Both the position numbers and the translations under genes were made by a program. From Sphaerochaetaceae bacterium (GTDB taxonomy: Bacteria; Spirochaetota; Spirochaetia; Sphaerochaetales; Sphaerochaetaceae): 64,000 nt of DNA. A model generated the notes under the pieces. The model saw only the letters and a list, made by a program, of their open reading frames with translations. It was not told where the DNA came from and did no database searches. Shown piece by piece: positions 60,374-64,000 of the stretch (the first letter of the stretch is position 1; each line of letters starts with the position of its first letter). The stretch lies in contig JAQQAR010000080.1 of NCBI GenBank assembly GCA_028532765.1, forward strand, positions 1 through 64,000. Direction: 5' to 3'.

Positions 60374-61438
60374 TCACTTGCTGAGATGACGTTTGATCTT
60401 CTCTGCATTTGGGGACTCAATGATACCTTTCTCAGTGATAATGGCGGTAATAAGCGAAGCATCGGTAACATCAAAAGCTGGGTTGTACACCTGTGCATCC
60501 TTCGGACCCGTACGTTTTCCAAAACCATTGATCACCTCATCTCCGTCACGCAACTCAATAACAATATCGCTGCCTGTCTCTGTCGAAACATCAAACGTTG
60601 AACTTGGAGCAGCCACATAAAAAGGAATGTGGTAATAGCGTGCAAGTATCGCAACACCACTGGTGCCTATCTTGTTTGCTGTATCCCCGTTAGCGGCTAT
60701 TCGATCAGCACCTACAATTACTGCATCGATTTTCTTTTCCTTCATTACCAATGATACCATATTATCACAAAGAACAGTGACATCAAGGCCACCTTTTGCA
60801 AGTTCGTAGGCAGTAAGTCTACTTCCCTGCAACAACGGTCTTGTCTCATTCGAATAGACCTTGAATTGATACCCTTGTTCATGACCAAGGTAGAGTGGGG
60901 CAAGAGCGGTTCCATATCCACTGGTGGCCAATCCTCCTGCATTGCAGTGTGTCATCACACCCCACTGTTTCTCCTTGTCAAAGAGGGACAGCCCATGCAT
61001 TCCTATTGCCTTGCCCATCTCCTGGTCTTCATTGAAAATGGTATTGCTCTCCTGCAATAACGATGCAAGTATATCTACTTGCTTGCTGCCTGGCTTGTTA
61101 CGGACATCAGTGAAGGTCTTGTTCATGCGGTCCAACGCCCAGAACAGGTTAACTGCAGTGGGACGACTGGATGCAAAATACTCTGTAAGTTCCTTCATGT
61201 CCTGCTCCATATCCTCAAGACTTTGGTACTCTTTCTGTGACAGACACACATAGATCCCATAGGCAGCAGCGATGCCGATGGCAGGAGCACCCCTGACGCG
61301 GAGTTTCTTTATAGCCTCGAATATGGATTGTCGTGTATCAAGATAGAGGAACTCCTCTGCAATAGGAAGTTTTGTCTGGTCGAGCACTACGAGCTTAACT
61401 GGATCATGTTGCAAGTAAACAGGGATAGTGGTGGGCAT
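60374..61438 (-). CDS. mtnA: S-methyl-5-thioribose-1-phosphate isomerase
   Basis: This 354-residue isomerase converts methylthioribose-1-phosphate to methylthioribulose-1-phosphate. The family motifs are present: RVRGAPAIGIAAAYG near the N-terminus, the catalytic cysteine in HCNAGGLATSGYGTALAP, and the catalytic aspartate in VIVGADRIAANGDTANKIGT. MtnA relatives also include archaeal ribose-1,5-bisphosphate isomerase, but the neighbour MtnP fits MtnA. The start at the ATG 61438 (MPTTIPV) follows AAGGAG; earlier ATGs lack a site. It lies 19 bp after mtnP. Confidence 0.92.
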   Translation of the reverse strand: MPTTIPVYLQHDPVKLVVLDQTKLPIAEEFLYLDTRQSIFEAIKKLRVRGAPAIGIAAAYGIYVCLSQKEYQSLEDMEQDMKELTEYFASSRPTAVNLFWALDRMNKTFTDVRNKPGSKQVDILASLLQESNTIFNEDQEMGKAIGMHGLSLFDKEKQWGVMTHCNAGGLATSGYGTALAPLYLGHEQGYQFKVYSNETRPLLQGSRLTAYELAKGGLDVTVLCDNMVSLVMKEKKIDAVIVGADRIAANGDTANKIGTSGVAILARYYHIPFYVAAPSSTFDVSTETGSDIVIELRDGDEVINGFGKRTGPKDAQVYNPAFDVTDASLITAIITEKGIIESPNAEKIKRHLSK

Positions 61439-61457
61439 GTAATTAATTCTCCTTATA

Positions 61458-62240
61458 TTATAAATGAAGGACTGCTTTGGAGCAGCCACAATGGTCCTGG
61501 GTTAATGGTTCTGTCGTAAAAATATTGCTGATGATCTGCAAGGCAGACTCCTTCGCCTGGGCAATCCTTTGGCCGTGGTCGATGTGTGCAAGATTCTCAC
61601 CTTTCAAACCACAAGCCATGTTCGAGATAAGGCCGATGGCGGCATAGCACATTCCCAGTTCTTTAGCCAGGAACATTTCTGGAATACCTGTCATGCCTAC
61701 CAAGGTGCCTCCACAATTTTGGAACATGGCGATCTCTGTTTTACCCTCAAATCGGGGACCTTCCGTACAGACGTATACACCTTGGGTATGGATAGGTATG
61801 CCAGTTTCCTCTGCTGTTTCTACGAACAGCGACCTCAGATTTTGGCAATAAGGGTCACTCATATCAACATGGGCTACCTTGTTGTCATGCCCATCAAAAA
61901 AGGTCTTGTTGCGACCAGTGGTGAAATCGAGAAAGTCCTCAATAACAACCAGTGATCCTTCATGGATTGATTCATCCATCGACCCACTGGTGAGCAACGC
62001 AAATATATGGGTAATTCCCTCCTGCTGGAGTGCCTTCATCTGGGCTCGGTAATTGATGGCATGGGGCGGTGTATTATGAGCTTTTCCATGCCGGGGAAGG
62101 AAAAGAATCTCTTCCTCAGCAAGAGTAAAACGGTACGTCTCTACATTCCCATACGTTGTTTCTATAATAAAAGGCCCTTTCAAGTTGGCTAGTGAGCCGA
62201 CCCCGGTTCCTCCAATGATAGCTTTTCTACAATACTGCAT
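61458..62240 (-). CDS. mtnP: 5'-methylthioadenosine phosphorylase
   Basis: This 260-residue enzyme is a purine-nucleoside phosphorylase of the methylthioadenosine type. It cleaves the nucleoside with phosphate to a base and (methylthio)ribose-1-phosphate. IGGTGVGSL, LPRHGKAHNTPPHAINYRA (phosphate site), CTEGPRFEGKTEIAMF and VGMTGIPEMFLAKELGMCYA are in order. The next step in the cytosol is the isomerase encoded 19 bp downstream. The ATG at 62240 follows AAGGA. Related enzymes accept inosine or guanosine, so substrate range is not proved. Confidence 0.9.
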   Translation of the reverse strand: MQYCRKAIIGGTGVGSLANLKGPFIIETTYGNVETYRFTLAEEEILFLPRHGKAHNTPPHAINYRAQMKALQQEGITHIFALLTSGSMDESIHEGSLVVIEDFLDFTTGRNKTFFDGHDNKVAHVDMSDPYCQNLRSLFVETAEETGIPIHTQGVYVCTEGPRFEGKTEIAMFQNCGGTLVGMTGIPEMFLAKELGMCYAAIGLISNMACGLKGENLAHIDHGQRIAQAKESALQIISNIFTTEPLTQDHCGCSKAVLHL

Positions 62241-62250
62241 GGTAGTTCCT

Positions 62251-63000
62251 TTATAAATCCGAGGGATGAGCAATGACAAGATTCTTCATGTCAGACTCTT
62301 TTATCCCGGCTTTTTCTGTAGTAATGATACAGTCGAAGTCTTCAACCTTTGCAAATTCGTGATGACTGAAAGCAGAGAACTTGGTGGAATCTGCAATCAG
62401 GATACGTTTCTTTGAACGACTAAGCACGAGTTGGTTGATGACTGAAACATCATGGTCAAAGGAGGAAACTCCCCCCTTCGTGATTGCACTTGCACCGATG
62501 ATGCATGTACTGAAATTCATTGTATCAATGTTTCCATATACCTCAGGACCATGGGTAATTCCATAACTATGATCGAGGGCTCCTCCAATAACAATCGTCT
62601 TGATCTTGTACTCCAATAGTTTCGGAAGATGGAAAATACCATTGGTAACCACAGTGCAATGCTTGCCTGCCAGAAACCCAATAAGGTAGTTTTCCGTAGT
62701 ACCCGGGCCAAGATATATGAATTCATTGTTCTCAAGCGATTTTGCAGCTTTACTGCAGATTAGGTATTTCTCTTCAGAATTAACCTCCAGCCTGGCTACT
62801 ACCGAGTGTTCGGCTTCTTCATTTGGCCTTACCCCGCCGCCATTGAGAAGAATGATCTTTCCTTCTTCCTCCAGTTTCTTGAGATCACGACGAACGGTTG
62901 GAAGTGAGACGTTTGTCAATTCCAGCAACTCCTCAATGTAGGCAATCTGCTTCATTTTAATATATGAATATATCTGGTTCTGACGTACGTAGGGAATCAT
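62251..63000 (-). CDS. DeoR-family regulator of the methylthioadenosine operon
   Basis: This 249-residue repressor has an N-terminal winged helix (YIEELLELTNVSLPTVRRDLKKLEEEGKIILLNGGGVRP) and a DeoR sugar-phosphate sensing domain (YLGPGTTENYLIGFLAGKHCTVVTNGIFHL). The ATG at 63000 has GGAGG seven bases upstream. It is the first gene of the operon, ending 10 bp before mtnP. The effector is most likely a sugar phosphate such as methylthioribose-1-phosphate. A clear operator was not found upstream. Confidence 0.88.
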   Translation of the reverse strand: MIPYVRQNQIYSYIKMKQIAYIEELLELTNVSLPTVRRDLKKLEEEGKIILLNGGGVRPNEEAEHSVVARLEVNSEEKYLICSKAAKSLENNEFIYLGPGTTENYLIGFLAGKHCTVVTNGIFHLPKLLEYKIKTIVIGGALDHSYGITHGPEVYGNIDTMNFSTCIIGASAITKGGVSSFDHDVSVINQLVLSRSKKRILIADSTKFSAFSHHEFAKVEDFDCIITTEKAGIKESDMKNLVIAHPSDL

Positions 63001-63034
63001 AACAGTGACCTCCATCTGATCTCAGTTCTGTAAA

Positions 63035-63063
63035 GATAGGCAGCCCTTAGGCGGCTGCCTATC
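63035..63063 (-). terminator. terminator of the partial gene at 63078
   Basis: A perfect 11-bp stem (GATAGGCAGCC / GGCTGCCTATC, 7-base loop) follows the minus-strand stop and is followed on that strand by TTTAC. It leaves about 35 bp before the DeoR start. Confidence 0.8.
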
Positions 63064-63077
63064 CAACTTATGGTATC

Positions 63078-64000
63078 TTACTGGTAATCTGCACCGGTTA
63101 GATAGCGGTAGAAAGCATTATTTACGAATAGTGCTTTCTCCTGTACTTCCAATCCACTCAGGTCTTCCAGTGTATTGATAAGGTTGTGCTTGTTCTCAAG
63201 CAGGGAGAAGGGGTGGATGGAATATCCGTCCTCCATCAGGATACAGTCGACGATTTCCTGGTATGCCTGGGGGTCGGCATTGAACGTTGTGCTGTACAGT
63301 GGTTGCCACCAAGCACCTTGGAGCAATGCTATGTTGCTGCCCTTTGCTTGATTCTTGTCATTTTTCTTTGCATATGTGTTGATGATTTGGTCAAATTTCA
63401 ATAGATCTTCTTCCTTTTCGAACTCGAATTTTGCGTCATACTCAACTGCATAGGCAAGATAGAAATCTTCACTATTTTCCAGAACCATGTAGTAGGGACT
63501 TGGTTCAGGTACTGGACCCCAGTCAAGCAGGTATTCATAGATGGAGACTTTTGGTTCTATCTGCAGTTTGGCATTCATTCCTTCACTGGCAAGAAGAACA
63601 ACAAGCTGTTTCAGGTGGGTCTCATCGCTATGGCCATACTGGATGGTACGGGATGAAAGGAATTGTGCATCATCAGCATCCCTCTTCAAGTTGTATCCGG
63701 TGGAAGCCTTTCTCTGCACCGCTTCAGCACCGATTGCATCCAGATTGTTGTCGGAGAAGAGGGTATAGCTGTCAAAAGCGTTGGAAATTCGCATAAGGAT
63801 ATCGCTATCCTGTATATTGCCGATATAGTTTCTACTTACACCGTTTGCATTGGCAATGCTCATCAGCAGATTTGCAGCAGTTATGCTGTCAAGTGATGAT
63901 GTTCCCATGATTTCCTCGGCAACAGAAGGGGGAAGCAATGATGCATCCAGGGCACATGCAAGATAGGGTAGTACATTCTGGGGAACCTCACTCATGATGC
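63078..64000 (-). CDS. unrecognised protein, 5' end cut by the window
   Basis: At least 305 residues are visible and the frame is open to the right edge, so the start is not in the window. No ribosome site lies before the ATG at 63995. I do not recognise a family. It is rich in Asn, Asp and Tyr with helical blocks (ITAANLLMSIANANGVSRNYIGNIQDSD, KEEDLLKFDQIINTYAKKND) and ends in ALFVNNAFYRYLTGADYQ, suggesting a soluble, possibly surface or secreted protein. Its downstream hairpin separates it from the DeoR operon. Confidence 0.6.
   Translation of the reverse strand, partial: IMSEVPQNVLPYLACALDASLLPPSVAEEIMGTSSLDSITAANLLMSIANANGVSRNYIGNIQDSDILMRISNAFDSYTLFSDNNLDAIGAEAVQRKASTGYNLKRDADDAQFLSSRTIQYGHSDETHLKQLVVLLASEGMNAKLQIEPKVSIYEYLLDWGPVPEPSPYYMVLENSEDFYLAYAVEYDAKFEFEKEEDLLKFDQIINTYAKKNDKNQAKGSNIALLQGAWWQPLYSTTFNADPQAYQEIVDCILMEDGYSIHPFSLLENKHNLINTLEDLSGLEVQEKALFVNNAFYRYLTGADYQ

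Noticed and set aside
1-64000. Search for CRISPR arrays, prophage, insertion sequences, rRNA and tRNA
   Set aside because: I saw no regularly spaced repeats, transposase or phage structural genes, terminal inverted repeats or cloverleaf-like genes by eye. A computed search could still find a small tRNA or short repeat.

Overview
The window looks like chromosomal DNA of a free-living, fermentative spirochaete, most likely a member of the Sphaerochaetaceae (Sphaerochaeta-like). This is an inference from moderate GC content, many SpII-type lipoproteins, substrate-binding proteins with short '(F)A-A/E-G' signal-peptide ends, BMP-family and ribose-type ABC importers, a class I FBP aldolase and the overall gene style. 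There was no database search. I see no rRNA, tRNA, CRISPR array, prophage or insertion sequence. The window has 50 or so protein genes in short operons, with two clear broken genes.

Layout. 1-7.1 kb: a 5'-truncated DUF1566 (Lcl C-terminal type) gene, class I fructose-bisphosphate aldolase, a repeat-rich DUF1566 lipoprotein on the minus strand, an exported amidohydrolase lipoprotein and a small predicted outer-membrane barrel. 7.2-14.4 kb: envelope and membrane proteins, a TetR-CPBP protease pair, a DUF234-type ATPase and a baeRF-type (release-factor-like) protein. 14.5-22.5 kb: a tight TetR-controlled operon (TetR, FGGY kinase, GtrA, class III aminotransferase, two-domain class II aldolase), then a BCCT transporter coupled to a trypsin-fold protein that has lost its catalytic triad. 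This is the best candidate for an undescribed catabolic system. 22.5-26.7 kb: an HSL-type esterase, a barrel protein, an alpha/beta hydrolase with an inserted EF-hand pair, and a diguanylate cyclase.

26.8-31.9 kb: a ribose-type ABC importer with its LacI regulator and a perfect 16-bp operator. 32.0-33.4 kb: an SDR and a SnoaL-like protein. 33.8-39.7 kb: a Yeh/OsmF-type quaternary-amine ABC importer divided between two divergent operons, the binding protein sharing its operon with a dihydrolipoamide-dehydrogenase-like flavoprotein. 39.7-41.1 kb: a DUF3307-SatD pair. 41.3-46.2 kb: TetR, an old-yellow-enzyme-type Fe-S flavoprotein, and a CoA-disulfide-reductase-like enzyme with two rhodanese domains, with clear operator sites. 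46.3-51.5 kb: an S41-peptidase lipoprotein, a decayed alpha/beta hydrolase gene and a 940-aa GHL15-like lipoprotein. 51.8-55.3 kb: a ClC channel or antiporter and a second membrane diguanylate cyclase with a small partner. 55.5-63.0 kb: one operon joining a DeoR regulator, methylthioadenosine phosphorylase, methylthioribose-1-phosphate isomerase and a full BMP/Nup-type nucleoside ABC importer, which suggests import and salvage of 5'-methylthioadenosine or a related nucleoside. The window ends inside an unrecognised gene.

How the genes work together: import and salvage dominate (a BCCT carrier and three ABC importers), each next to its own regulator or enzymes. Two c-di-GMP synthases and many surface lipoproteins or barrels suggest an active envelope and signalling.
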